Below are positions 39,549 to 50,545 of a DNA stretch of 64,000 bases, piece after piece; position 1 is the stretch's first letter, and each line of letters opens with the position of its first letter. The position numbers were made by a program, and so were the translations under genes. Where the stretch lies: positions 7,233,007 through 7,297,006 of the forward strand of contig NC_083647.1 of NCBI RefSeq assembly GCF_963576545.1, given 5' to 3'. This DNA comes from Limanda limanda. Taxonomy: Eukaryota > Chordata > Actinopteri > Pleuronectiformes > Pleuronectidae. The notes beneath the pieces were generated by a model that searched no databases, was not told the origin of the DNA, and was given only the letters and a program-made list of their open reading frames with translations.

Positions 39549-39632
39549 GGGGTCGTATCAGGGTGTGTTTGATGGGTGCATCAGGGTGTGTTGGTGGTCT
39601 GTCTCTGTATCAGGTTGTGTCTGATAGCTCAC
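39549..39632 (+). repeat. short minisatellite, 'atcagggtgtgt' units
   Basis: Three imperfect units starting tatcagggtgtgtttgatgg, catcagggtgtgttgg and tatcaggttgtgtctgat, spaced 23-29 bp apart. Confidence 0.6.
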
Positions 39633-40040
39633 TTACTTTCATGAATAAGCTCAGAGTTGTGTTCTGCCGCTGACGTTGAACTGATGCTCACATTTTAATA
39701 TCTGTAGGCATGACCTGACCTTAACATTTAGAACCTTTTTATACTTCCATTACCATACCTTTAGTCATAGTTTATTAGTCGTAATCACAATCCTTTGCTA
39801 ACCTGAACTACTCCGTTATTGCCATGCTTATGGAGTGGCAAGCAAACATTTCAAAGTTGTCGTCAATGAACATATCAGGGGAATTGCTAAATAATCGTAT
39901 ATCAGCACTGTGGTCTGCAGATCATGTTGCATGAAGCAAAGAATCTATAAATGATAAGTTCTGCCTAACTCAGATGATGTCCATACCGAATTCCATGTTG
40001 ATCTTAAGTGGACAAATCAATCTATTGATCATGCCTTTTT
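39633..40040. other. unannotated DNA
   Basis: Nothing recognisable. Confidence 0.4.
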
Positions 40041-40480
40041 AAGATAAGATAATTCTGTATTAGTCCCACAAAGGACACATTTGCTGTGTTGTAGCAACCC
40101 TAACCCTGAAAGGGGTGGGACTGGTTTTCCATAAGAGATGACGGCTTGGCTATCATTCTCATCCGGACCACCACCTCCACTGGGCCTAGGGGGTATCCCA
40201 GGGCCGAGTTGGCCGTCCTTGTCAGTCTGTCCAGTCCCTTGTCAGCAGTTGAGATGCTGCTGTCCCAGCACACCACAAAGTGGATGGCTGAAGCCACAAA
40301 AGTCATGAAAGGTATTCAGGAGCGCCCCCTGCAGTTCAAAAGACCTCGGTCTACTTAAGAGATAGACTAGCCCTTCGTAGAAAGTGCAATGTCTCGATCA
40401 GTCCAGTTTATTGTTCAGGTCAACACACAGTTACTCTGCTCTGGACCCCACCATAAACTCAACAGAGATTACCTCCACGC
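40041..40480 (-). pseudogene. L2/CR1-type non-LTR retrotransposon, 3' reverse-transcriptase remnant
   Basis: On the minus strand, 40100-40306 translates to a decayed C-terminal part of a fish L2/CR1-like reverse transcriptase: FVVCWDSSISTADKGLDRL, then a segment with ALGYPLGPVEVV, then MENQSHPF. These correspond to the family pattern of a CW(G)xSI segment, a KK-rich helix, GxPLdpvE and a histidine-proline motif. Further upstream on the same strand, the complement of 'tccagtttattgttcaggt' matches the coding part before it. The 3' end is the complement of 'aagataagataattctgtat', the usual (TTATC)-like tail after a 'gggactaata' block. The frame is broken and the 5' part is missing. A dead, 5'-truncated insertion. 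Confidence 0.65.
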
Positions 40481-42589
40481 GTGTCATCTGATACCACTAA
40501 AACATAGCAAACATGAACAATAGCTCATAATTCAATCAGAAATCCATATATGAGGATTCCTATTATAAAGATGTAGATGAAAGACGATCGCACGTATCAG
40601 TTGCAACACATCAGACGTATAAAACACATTAGATGTTATGAAGATGCTGTAGCTATGAGTCATATGAGAAAACAAACGACTGTTCAACTGTTACCGTCAG
40701 CTACGCACACTGTAACACAAAACTCAACTCAATAGGTTGCGTGGGCTGCACAACATTGTACCGTCTGTGTCCATGGCTATTGTGCCGCATGCAAACCACC
40801 TCAAGTACAGCGATTACTCATGTTCCGATCGCGAGACCAGGATGGTTGAACAACCAAAGTGCGCTAGATGCAAATGCCAGCGTTTAACAAAGTTCCATTC
40901 AAGTGCCTTCACAGCGAGAAGCATCAATGGTTCTATTTTTAAAAACGACTGTCAAGCAACCAAGTCTCCCACAGAAGGTCTCTGGGCTTTTTCCAGCAGG
41001 GTGAGACAGAAACTACAGAGAGTGGAGAATGTGAGGAACTCTGAAATAGGCCAGCCGCCTTCTATTCTCAATCAATGCTTTACCTTATCCCCCATTGCAG
41101 GTTAACAATGATTTATACCTGGTGTTTTATAACCTGATGGTTGTTACATGTTTCAAAGCCAGAAAATGTATCAAAACCGCAAATACTGAACAGATTCACG
41201 AGTATGTAAAAGGCCATTGGAGTATTAAAATGAAATCCCTCTCCATGAAAACACAACGTCTAAAGCTTTTTCGAGACAGCATTAATCACAACCTAATTAT
41301 GGAGCCACCAGGACATTTCCACTGCGTTATTGTGAAATAACTTGGCTGTTCTCTGAAGTTTGAAAAGCATTAGCTCTACACAATTTGACAGCCCGCGTCC
41401 TCGTCTGGCAAAGGTTGATGAGATGACAAAATGAATGTTTGATAATAATTGTTGTTCATAAGTTTGATGTGTAATTATGCCCGTATAATTGGATTTCTCT
41501 TGTTCATCTCATCACTTTGCCGCTCATCTCCTCCACACAGTATTTATTTTATCCCGGTTGGATGAAAGATAATATTCTGCGATTGATGATATTGGGAACG
41601 GCTTATATGACAGAAATACTGCATACTAGCACAGCAGGAATACTTGATGTTACCAACAGTCCTGCCTGACCAACAATAAGACATGTCTTTGATTTGCTTC
41701 ATTTCTTGCAATTAAATCAATTAAGATATCTTTTTACTGAAATCCATACCTTTGTAAATGGTGTGGGGACCAATTTCATCCCGTGTTTTGGTTGTTGTGT
41801 TCAGTGTCCCATGAGCATCCTTGGGTAGGGTTGGTCAATAAAAAAATCAATAATAATAATTATTGCAATATACATTTCATCAATAGCGGTATATGAACAT
41901 ATTTCTATGGAATGCTTATTGTATGATACAGACATTTGTTTTTCATTCTCTGCTGAAAGTTTCAAACTAAAAACCCTCACTGAGTAGCAAAGTGTACATT
42001 TTGGACATAGCGGCCAGCACTTGTCATCAGTACTAAGAACATGTTTTCCATCCAAGCCACTGCAACACAACCGACTCTGAACTAGAGCTGCAGCCATGCA
42101 ATATCTAAGACTAATTAAAATCAACCAAAGTAAGTAGTAAGACATTAACTTCAGCCCCCTAATTGACTAATACATTTGGACTTTCTGACAGGTACAATAT
42201 TTCTCTTTGTTAAAAAGAACTACACTAGTGTGAACAACCTTTGTAACAAAATAGCTAAATACAAATCTGATCCATTACTAACACTAATGGGATCAATTTA
42301 GAAGAGACTGTTTCTACAGGGCAATGAAGGTAATCATGACAGTTTGCATTTAGTAGCAGCTTTCCTGCCAATCTTATTAGTTATTGGTTGGCCCTCAGAT
42401 GCGACCTGTTTAGAGCACACCAGTGGCAGGTGTGTTGGGAATTTGTCAACTTGGTAAAAAATTGCACTATTAGTTATGGTTCAATAACATGTCTAGGACA
42501 AGGGGAACTCGTTTGAGGATGGTGATGGACATATTTTGGCCAGAGAAGACAGGTCAGCAATGTAGGTGGCTGAAAGTTAGTGTCTTAAA
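40481..42589. other. unannotated DNA
   Basis: The 122-codon frame at 40737-41105 has no recognisable domain or splice context. At 41400-41530 there is a motif-dense AT stretch (ataataattg, gtaattatgc). No repeat recognised. Confidence 0.4.
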
Positions 42590-42936
42590 ACACCTCCTCT
42601 GTTAAGTGATGGTTTTTCCAGGTTGACAGAGATCGATTTTTTCACTAATCAACCCACTTAAGTTCTCTTCCCATACTGGTCAACACCGCAACCCCAGTGA
42701 CCCTCGTGGTCCACACAATAGCAGGGTTAAATGTCCACAAACGGGTGGGGGGGAGTGTTGCCTGTTCTACATAAGGACTCTTAACACAGGTACAGACACA
42801 CAGATGTTTAAATACCTCAAGCCTCCTTCTAGTCAGTTAGAACTTGAGAAGCCTCTTGGATGAGAGGTGAAACGTCGTCAAGCGTCAATTGTAAAACCCC
42901 TGAAGGTACAATAAGCTGGATGACTGAAAATCCTCA
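42590..42936 (+). mobile_element. Penelope-like element 3' terminal remnant
   Basis: The ordered blocks 'ctacataaggactcttaaca', 'tgtttaaatacctcaagcc', 'gtcagttagaac', 'gaagcctcttggatgagagg', 'tgaaacgtc' and 'agctggatgactgaaaatc' match the untranslated tail that I associate with Penelope-like retroelements of fish. No reverse transcriptase or GIY-YIG segment remains. The attribution is from memory. Confidence 0.45.
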
Positions 42937-45900
42937 TATATATTGTACGTTAATGTCATATCATAAATCTCAACCTTCTCTCAATGCAGACTGTGATGCT
43001 TCAGTTAATGCATCACCTGGATTCCTTTTTTCCTGAGGTCATTATTACCTGCTTGCACATTTGTAATTCACAGGATGACAGTCTGGCCCAGTTGCACCAG
43101 CATTTGAAATGTCAAATTCATTAGGTTGTTGAACCAATTTGAATCTGTGTAAATCTTTGGTAATCTTTTTTTCTTTCACATCAGAGTGTAAATTCTGAAT
43201 AATAGGAAACCATCTGGACAGTGCTGACCTTTGAAGGAATGGAGAAAATGGAAGACGGGCGCTGCAGCATTTAATGTGAAGCGGTGTGAATTTATGTTTC
43301 CTTTTAGTCACAGACGCCTGAGCAATAAGACAAGTGGAGCAAATTCTTCCTCATTACTCTTTTGTTTTGTTTCTTTTTAAACAAAGCAATCGTCATGCGC
43401 TCCCTCCAGTGAGGTGATTATGTTGAGCAGCTTGTACCAATGGTTGTTTTAAACTGACGAAAACAAATAAAACATAATCACGCATTTTTTCAACCACCCT
43501 TTCTCTTTTGTTCAGTTTAATCAATTGTGGATTGATCGGAGAAAACTTGCCTCGCTGAATTTACAGGTTCCGTGGTGGAAGGTTACTCATCTAAACTCAT
43601 ACAGACTTTGTTTTAATTTCAGTTACAGTTAGAAATGGAGTGAAGTATTTGAAATATGGACTCACTGCTCCATTAAGGAATCCTTTTTACCATTTTTTTT
43701 TCTTTCTCATTTACTTATACAGGGTAAATGAGGTCAGCCAAGACCTCCGGGTAGATCCCGGAGAATTGGCTACAGAGTTTACCCAGAGTTTAACTTTCAC
43801 ACAGGCACAACACAGTGGGAGGTTCCCTGCACAGATGCGAAAGAAATCTTCTGTGTTATTAAGGCAAGAGGTGGAGCAGCAGAAGTGACGTAGAGGACAT
43901 TTAGACTAAAAACGAATTAGAATTTAAATGTTGGGGCTTACTGACTGTTGGATAACACCACAGCAGCAGTATGGAGGTGTGTTTTTTTTTATTTTATTTT
44001 TTTTATTCCTGTTTGAAGAAGTGGTCGACAGTTACTTCAATGGTATTGATTTTCCTGTAACACTGTTTACCCCGAAACTCCAAAAGTGTTTTGTATTAAA
44101 CACGTCACCCGCCCCTCCATCTAGTGGTGAGTAGATAATGAGTGCATTTTTCATTTTCGGTAGAACTATCGATTTAATTGCCTGTATCTGACACACTGAA
44201 ATAACCCAGCTGTAGATTTCATCTCGCAGACGTTTATTATTTTTACAAGCTTCTTTTTCAAATACATTGCTCCCTTAGCACTCAAGATGCTAAAAAGTAC
44301 GGAACATTAGTCTGACAATGAAAACTTAGTTTCCAGTTCCAGTGAAAATTCACCTCATCCACAGTATCTGGACCTATCAAAGGAACAATTCCGTTTAGAA
44401 CTTCATTAAATCACAGGCGGCAGTAACACAGGACCCCAGGTACTGTCTAACCTGTAGTGATGCAGCATGCCTCATTACACGGCTGGCTTACAGGCTCATC
44501 CGCACGTGAGGCAGGCGAACCGGACGTACAAATCAGGCAGCTCCAGGGGGTCGAGCTGCTAATACAGAAGATCACCTGGGCCATTGAGAGATGACGGAGG
44601 AAGGGGCTGATGTGATGCTGGGGGGGTGTTACTGTTCATCAACCAGGGTGACAGTTTTGGGACAAGTTCCTAAACGGCCGCTGCAGGGGGCTGAGCTATT
44701 CAGGGGTCTCGCCATCCAAACATTTTCTGATCAAAGCTGAGTCAGAGAAGGAGAAAAACCTATTTCGCTGCACTGTAGATTCTCTCCCACAGTTTCATCA
44801 GCAGTTTTTAATATAATCTACATGACAGTGGGATGTAGAAGACTTTGTTTGACTGTCAAGTTCGGTTTAGCTCTCTGAACTCAATTTGTTTGGATAATGC
44901 TTAAAGTGCATCATATATTTCCACATATTTCCTTTGCGAATCTCTTGTGGATGGATTCAGTGTACACCCACTCTCGGAAGATATCTGGAGACGAAACAAA
45001 GCAGCTCAGCAATATTTGAAAAAAACTGATGGCACATCACTTTCATTGCAGTGGTTCATGTGTCCCAGAAACGAGGCCTTTGCCTCTCGATAATACACTT
45101 CTATTCTATGTTCAGCAGTGCATGCAAGCAGTATTCCACACAATAGACAGCCAGCGGCTGATTTAGGCTCACAGCAGTTGATGCAGAGACACAAGTGATA
45201 TTAGCCAATACCATATATAGGAGGATTCTGATACGGGAGCGGTTTCAATCCCAAGATGGAATGCTCTCTTAATGTAGAAAACTATTCATTGTATGGGTTT
45301 GGTGGAAGATGTGATTCCTTCTTAATCCTGCTTCAGACAGGTAAACTGTTTTATTTTTTTATGCATTTACTTTTAGGTGAAAGTACTACATGTGAAATAA
45401 ATACAGCAAAAGATGCTTTATTTTACTTTGCCATGCTATTTTTCCCTAATCTCTGCAGAATCTATAGGCAAGGGGCAAGATTTTGGGGCCAGGAGTCTTT
45501 ACTTCTTCAAAAATATTTTCCAAAATATAGGCTGTTGTCCCCAGAGGCTGATGGGCTCAGAGACTGACTAACCCTCTTCCCTAAACTAAATGTTCCTCAG
45601 TTGCCTTTGACAGGTATAGTATATGGAGGTTGGAGGAAAATATGTTCTCTTATGAAATCCAAACTATGTCCAAAAATATGACACTAGAATTCAGTAGGCT
45701 CATCACAGTGTAATACAATCACTATCACCGGCCCACTGAGAGCCACATTTCACTTACTCAATATGTCAAGGAGTGACATATTGAGATCACATCAATATTC
45801 CATTGGCTATTATTAAAATTCATATAATGGAGGGTGTGTGAGGGAGGGAGGTGCAGCGGAGGGAGAGCTTTATTTGGCATATCAATTAGTCTGCGTTTGA

Positions 45901-46093
45901 TGTGATAGACTGAATGTTGTCCTCCTTCAGACAGGGAGTCTGCTTTCCCAAAGACAGAAAACCACGGGAGAATCTGACTTCAAACACTTAATTCCCTCAA
46001 GGACCAAATAATTAATTTAGTGATATTACTGACATTCACTAATGATTCAGTGATTTGGCTTCTTGTCTTTTACATGGGTTTTAGTTAAAGTAT
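42937..46093. other. unannotated DNA, about 3.1 kb
   Basis: Short open frames only. A 12-bp-arm palindrome lies at 45757-45785. A short string ending ccatctagtggtgagtag (44118-44135) may be a repeat end. Confidence 0.4.
45757..45785. repeat. perfect inverted repeat, 12-bp arms, 5-nt loop
   Basis: ctcaatatgtca pairs with tgacatattgag around aggag. Confidence 0.85.
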
Positions 46094-46474
46094 TTATTCA
46101 GAGTAATCACCTGGGTTCACATGAAAAGGCTCTCGTGTTAATATCCCAGACACAAATGACAGAGCTGTTTTTAAGGTAACAATATCCAGACAATTACAAA
46201 CCACCAACTTTAAACCAACGTTTTGATTCTGCTGAGATATGAGTAAAAGACTCACTGAATGCAAAAAGTATGCTACTGCATGACATGATAGAAAGTCATT
46301 AAGTCGTTTATTTTGGAATAACATGCTAATAAGGCGTCCCTTTGGTCTCAGCCCCTTATTTGTTTGCGGCACAGTTTCCACAAGATGTTCTTTCCGCTCC
46401 ATGCTGACATGACTACACCACAACATGTCTTGAGATGTGTCAATTTCACATATGTCCTGCAAATCTCTTGCTGT

Positions 46475-46482
46475 ACTACATC
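46475..46482. repeat. 8-bp target site duplication, left copy (ACTACATC)
   Basis: It is identical to 47704-47711 on the other side of the hAT-type element. Eight base pairs is the hallmark duplication length of hAT transposition. Confidence 0.9.
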
Positions 46483-46659
46483 CAGTGATGCCGGTAACGC
46501 GCTACTTAGTAACGCGTTACTCTAATCTGACTACTGTTTTCAGTAACGAGTAATCTAACGCGTTACTATTTCCAAACCAGTAATCAGATTAAAGTTACTT
46601 GTCCAAGTCACTGTGCGTTACTATTTTGTCATTAATAGTAAAATATATATTTGATTTCG

Positions 46660-46994
46660 TGCCGCGGATGGGGGAGCAGCCGCCCTCCGCTCCGCGCAGC
46701 CGGGGGCTCGGTGTGCGGCCCGCCGCGACGTATTTTGGGGGGGGGGTCCTCGTCCGCGGCGCCTCACGGCGTCTCTGGTGCGGGGGCTTCCTTTCTCTTG
46801 GACCGAGGGGTTGTGTCCGTCGCCGGTGCGGAAGGCGGGCCGTCGGAGGGGACCGGTCGGCGTCGGCGACTCTGGCCGCGTGCCGGGCCCTTCTCGCGGA
46901 TCACCTCAGCTACATCGCCCGCTCCGTTCGCCCCCCCCCCCGGCGGGGCACCTCGGCCGGCGCCTAGCAGCTGACTGAGACCTGGTGCGGACCA
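46660..46994 (+). pseudogene. captured 28S rRNA gene fragment (ES27L / D8 region)
   Basis: A GC-rich block of about 335 bp inside the hAT-type element, sharply different from the AT-rich surroundings. Several stretches match the 28S expansion segment ES27L and its downstream stem in sense orientation and in order: gccgcggatgggggagcagc (46661-46680), ggcgactctgg (about 46865), gccgggcccttctcgcggat (about 46882) and cctcggccggcgcctagcag (46951-46970), then gctgactgagacctggtgcg and gacca. The canonical form is cctagcagc(c)gacttagaactggtgcggacca, so mutations at the end are visible. Similarity stops at about 46994. The open frames of 60-122 codons across this block on both strands are GC artefacts. 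It is not a functional rRNA gene: no flanking rDNA is present. Confidence 0.85.
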
Positions 46995-47257
46995 CTCGCC
47001 CCACTCCACTGTTTCACTCATAACATGCGATTACTACATAAGATTAGTCCAAAGTTACACATTTAGACATGATAACAGCCTACATGTGGTGTTATACTCT
47101 TGTTTTGTTTTGTAAAACCACTCCTTGCTTCTCTAATGCTGTGAACAACAGGTACAATGTTCATAAAACATGTTGAAAAGAATTTAATAGTTACATTTAT
47201 AACCAATGTATAAATAGTAAGTTTTGCCATTACAGTGTTAACAGTTAAATATGTCAG

Positions 47258-47440
47258 GTCAAGAAAGACTGTCTTAATTTTATTTTAGAAAAACAAGTAT
47301 TTATGTCAAGTGAAGTCAAGAAAGACTGTCTTTATTTTATTTTTTATTGTTTTATAAAAAAAAGAAGTATTTAAGTTAAGTTAATTCAAGGAAGACTTTT
47401 GTTTTTATAAAAACATGTATTTTTTCAAGAATTAGTTTTT
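47258..47440 (+). repeat. imperfect tandem repeats inside the hAT-type element
   Basis: Three diverged units beginning gtcaagaaagactgtct, gtcaagaaagactgtct and ttcaaggaagact start at about 47258, 47315 and 47385. Each is followed by a T-rich then A-rich stretch and aagtattta or tgtattt. Confidence 0.65.
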
Positions 47441-47703
47441 AAGTTACATTGTACATTGTTGTTGTGTACATTAGTGTTAAAAATCCACTAATAAAGTGAC
47501 TGTTGGCAAAACCGGTTGTCATTTTTATGTTGAGCCGGCGGGGGTGTTGTCGGCAGCTGCGGAATGTAACTAAGAAAGTAACTAGTAATCTAACTTAGTT
47601 ACTTTTAAAATCAAGTAGTCTGTAAAGTAACTAAACTACTTCTAAAATCAAGTAGTCTGTAAAGTAACTAAGTTACTTTTTCAAAGTAACTGTGGCAACA
47701 CTG

Positions 47704-47711
47704 ACTACATC
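47704..47711. repeat. 8-bp target site duplication, right copy (ACTACATC)
   Basis: It matches 46475-46482 exactly. Removing the element and one copy restores a continuous reading through the host repeat (ctgtactacatcccaaaggt). Confidence 0.9.
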
Positions 47712-48390
47712 CCAAAGGTGTTCTCTTGGATTCAGACTGTGAGACCATGGAAGTTAACTAAACTCTTTGCCATGCTCATGAAAACAATTTGACACAACTT
47801 GAGCTTTTATGCATTATCTTGCTGGCAGTTGTTGTTAGAAAATGGCAAACTGTGGCAATGAATTGATGCACATGGCTGAAGAATACTCTAGACTGATTGG
47901 TATTAAAGGGCCAAAGTGTGACAAAGAAACATCTCTCACACCAACAGCAACAGTCTGACCTCTTGAAACGAGGCAGGTTGGGTTCCTGGATTCATTTTGC
48001 CCTGAGGTCCAATGTTCCAGAGATGTTTATTTCTCTGCACACCACAGTTGTAAGAAATTGGTTATCTGGGTTAGCGTAGCCTTCCTATCACCTCCAACCA
48101 ATCTGCCTATTTTCCTCAACAAGATGCTTCCATCCATAAAACTGCTGCTCGCCGGATGTTGTTCACGCCATTCTGAGTAAAAACTCTAGGGACTACTGCG
48201 CTTGAATACCCCAGGAGAGGAGTTTCAGAATTTACTCACACCAGCATCTGGCTACAACAATCACGTCACGGCTGAAGTTACTACGATCAGATTTGACCCA
48301 GTTCTGATGTTTGATATGATCATTACATGGATGATTTGCCACACGATTGGCGGATTGAATAATTGCATGAATAAGCAGATAATAAGTTAT
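47712..48390 (-). pseudogene. Tc1-like transposase-derived relic
   Basis: The minus strand retains stop-ridden traces of a Tc1-type transposase. Around 47900-48000 it reads with QNESRNPTCLVS, later SHFGPLIPI, which correspond to the conserved QxES-DP-CLVS and H(T)LGPLVPI segments of the family. The plus-strand wording 'ggtattaaagggccaaagtg', 'actctagggactactgcgct' and 'gccacacgattggcggatt' is in the order of a well-known fish repeat. The catalytic core is deleted or unrecognisable. The relic was interrupted by the hAT-type insertion, and its other part continues left of 46475 for an uncertain distance (at least to about 46440). Confidence 0.6.
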
Positions 48391-48399
48391 TTTTCATGA

Positions 48400-48615
48400 C
48401 ACAGGTGCGGGTGTGTGAAGAAAAGCAATATGTTAAGAGTCTGCATGATGGTAGCATCTCTGTTTGTTGTCTTGGGGACAATAACATTAAGCTCATACTC
48501 ACAGTAGGATGGTGACACTTTTTGCAAGTAGGATTTTGTTTGTTCAACATATTCGTTTTTTCATACTAACATGCTAACATTTGCTAATTAGCACAAACTA
48601 TAGCTGAAGCTGATG
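48400..48615 (-). repeat. decayed 'gctaacatgctaa' dispersed repeat
   Basis: The words 'catgctaacatttgctaatt', 'agcacaaac' and 'agctgaagctgatgggaa' match the reverse reading of the same family as 29010-29168 and 62650-63190. Confidence 0.55.
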
Positions 48616-49859
48616 GGAAACTGCATTATTATTTTTAATTAGCCCTTCCATATTGTGATCATTAGTGCAGGCTTCTTCATGCTCCTCAGCATGAACGACT
48701 GTGCAGCCAATAAAAGCAAACACTGATGTCGTTCTTTTATTCAGCACACTGGTAATTGAATTTAGCTACAGTATACATGTAGATGGCCCCAAAGGTCAGT
48801 GGATATCAAGGTAACAGGGTTTATATTAAAATATGCATTGTGGCATTTGGACTGTACGGTCATGTGAAACAGTCAACCATATCCCATGGAAATGGTTGAC
48901 TTTTCAACATATTTCCGGCAGTGCCTATGGATCAAGATGATGTGCATGAACAAAACCACAAGTAAAAGTTGCATTTCAACCACTATTACAACAATAAATA
49001 TTTCTCTAAAGAAGAAATAACTTCCTTTTTGTGTTTGCTTAGTTTTCCACCAGTCCCTGACATTGGCTAGCTCAAAATCATAAACTCAGTTTCCAGTTCA
49101 AAGATGTCAAATTTCTTGAAGGCACTGCCAAATTTCAAATCCTCCTTCTGCATTTCAACATGGGCTTTGCCAAGTTCACTCCATAACCCTCCATGTCTTC
49201 TTTTTGAACAATACCATGGTGAATTTTCAACAGGTTAATTTCATGATTATCCAATTGAACATTTCAACATAATCATGTTATCTTCAAGCACTGTTTAATA
49301 TGATGCAGAATTCATTGATTGAGTTGAATCGATAACTTTTCAACCTCTCTGTCTCAGTTTGTATGAGGTTCCTCCTCTGAGAAGATTCTTAGGTCATGTC
49401 TAAATTAAGTGCAGCCACACGACTTCATCTTACTGCAGCACATTATTCAAAAAGGCATCTAATGTTAATTTTGGACAAAACATGCGCTCCGAAATACTTT
49501 GCTTTTGATAAGGTCTGGTGTCATCATACAAAAAGAGAACCAGATTGTAGATGTCAGGTATACATCAGAGATGTAGACCTGTTATTGTATGATGAAATCA
49601 ATTAATTTCCTCTGAGTCCCAGATCAACTCCTTTCATGTAGAACAGCTATATGATGGAAAACCACAACTGCCCGGCCATGAAACAGGCGACCCTTATTGT
49701 CCTTTACAGTGTCCTGGGAATCTCTACCTATATAACAGGTAGTATTATTCTTAGCTATTTGACCACGAACCATATGCCAGGCTTAGGTCCTGGGGGAATG
49801 TCACAGCCCCAACCGATTCTCCAGCTATGATTGTTTCCATGTGAGCTGTTCATATTCAC
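48616..49859. other. unannotated DNA
   Basis: Nothing recognisable. Confidence 0.4.
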
Positions 49860-50545
49860 CAGGAAGTAGATTAGAAATGAAGAAATCAGAACAGCACCAA
49901 GAAAGAGGGAAGAATAAGATGAAGAGACAAAAAACAGGAAGGACGGAAGAAATTACATTGCATATTGAAGGAAGTAATGAAGGAAGGAAGGAAGATAGCA
50001 GGCACAAAAAAGTATGGGAAGTTGCAAAGAAGGAGCATTAAGAGGGAGGAAGAAAACATACCAATAAAGAAGGAGTGGCTAGCAGGTATACAGGGAGGGA
50101 AATGATAGGTATGGAGGATGGATAACAAGGAGGGACGAAAGAATAATATATAAGAAGAGAGTGGGAATGGTGGGCATGGGAAGGAACACAGACAAAGTTG
50201 AGGGGATGAACAAAAAGACGCTAAAGAAGGAACGAAGGATTGCTATCAGGGTCATAGGAAATAAAAAGTTGCTGGAAGGAAAAACCATAGTTAAGAACAA
50301 AAAGAAAGAAGGAAGGGAGAATGGATAATGGATTAGAATAAAAACAATAAGTCAATAAAATGGAGGGTAGGATTGATCGCAGGGACAAATGAATACAATA
50401 TGGGAAGTAGTAGGAAAGAATGGGAGACAGAAAAATTAGAGGATTGCAGAAAAAAACTGGAACTGGAAAGTGAGGAAGGAAGAAAAGGATAAAAGGTGGG
50501 AAGTAGGAAGGAAGGAGCAAAGTGAGGTTCGAAGGAAGGATTGAT
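49860..50545 (+). repeat. long polypurine (degenerate GGAA/GAAA) tract, about 690 bp
   Basis: The plus strand is strongly purine-biased over about 690 bp, with recurring ggaagg, gaagga and gaaag words (gaaggaaggaaggaag at 49978-49993). This gives long serine/leucine/phenylalanine-rich open frames on the minus strand that are not genes. It looks like an aged tetranucleotide microsatellite and can form triplex (H-) DNA where mirror symmetry persists. Confidence 0.75.

Larger units (their letters stand above)
46483..47703. mobile_element. hAT-type non-autonomous DNA transposon, 1,221 bp
   Basis: The ends are cagtgatgcc at the left and ggcaacactg at the right, i.e. inverted CAGTG(a/t)TGCC termini. 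They are flanked by a perfect 8-bp duplication, ACTACATC. Both subterminal regions are crowded with gttac/gtaac words (for example gtaacgcgttac near 46510, and aagtaactaagttac near the right end), typical of transposase-binding subterminal repeats in hAT elements. No transposase frame exists. The interior holds a 28S rRNA gene fragment (46660-46994) and imperfect tandem repeats (47258-47440). Near the right end, a 27-bp segment at 47607-47633 repeats exactly at 47644-47670. The intact target duplication suggests relatively recent insertion. The element sits inside an older Tc1-like relic. Confidence 0.87.

Noticed and set aside
42850..42890. Hammerhead-ribozyme-like string ggatgagaggtgaaacgtc in the Penelope-like tail
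   Set aside because: The invariant ctgatga core is not present and the five bases before gaaa cannot form a helix II; a simple hairpin explains it better.
46094..46462. 122-codon open frame, minus strand, next to the hAT insertion
   Set aside because: Not recognised as transposase or host protein; the part nearest 46475 probably belongs to the Tc1-like relic but in no matching frame.
46599..47021. Overlapping 66-122-codon open frames on both strands
   Set aside because: They lie in the GC-rich 28S-derived block, where stop codons are rare in all frames.
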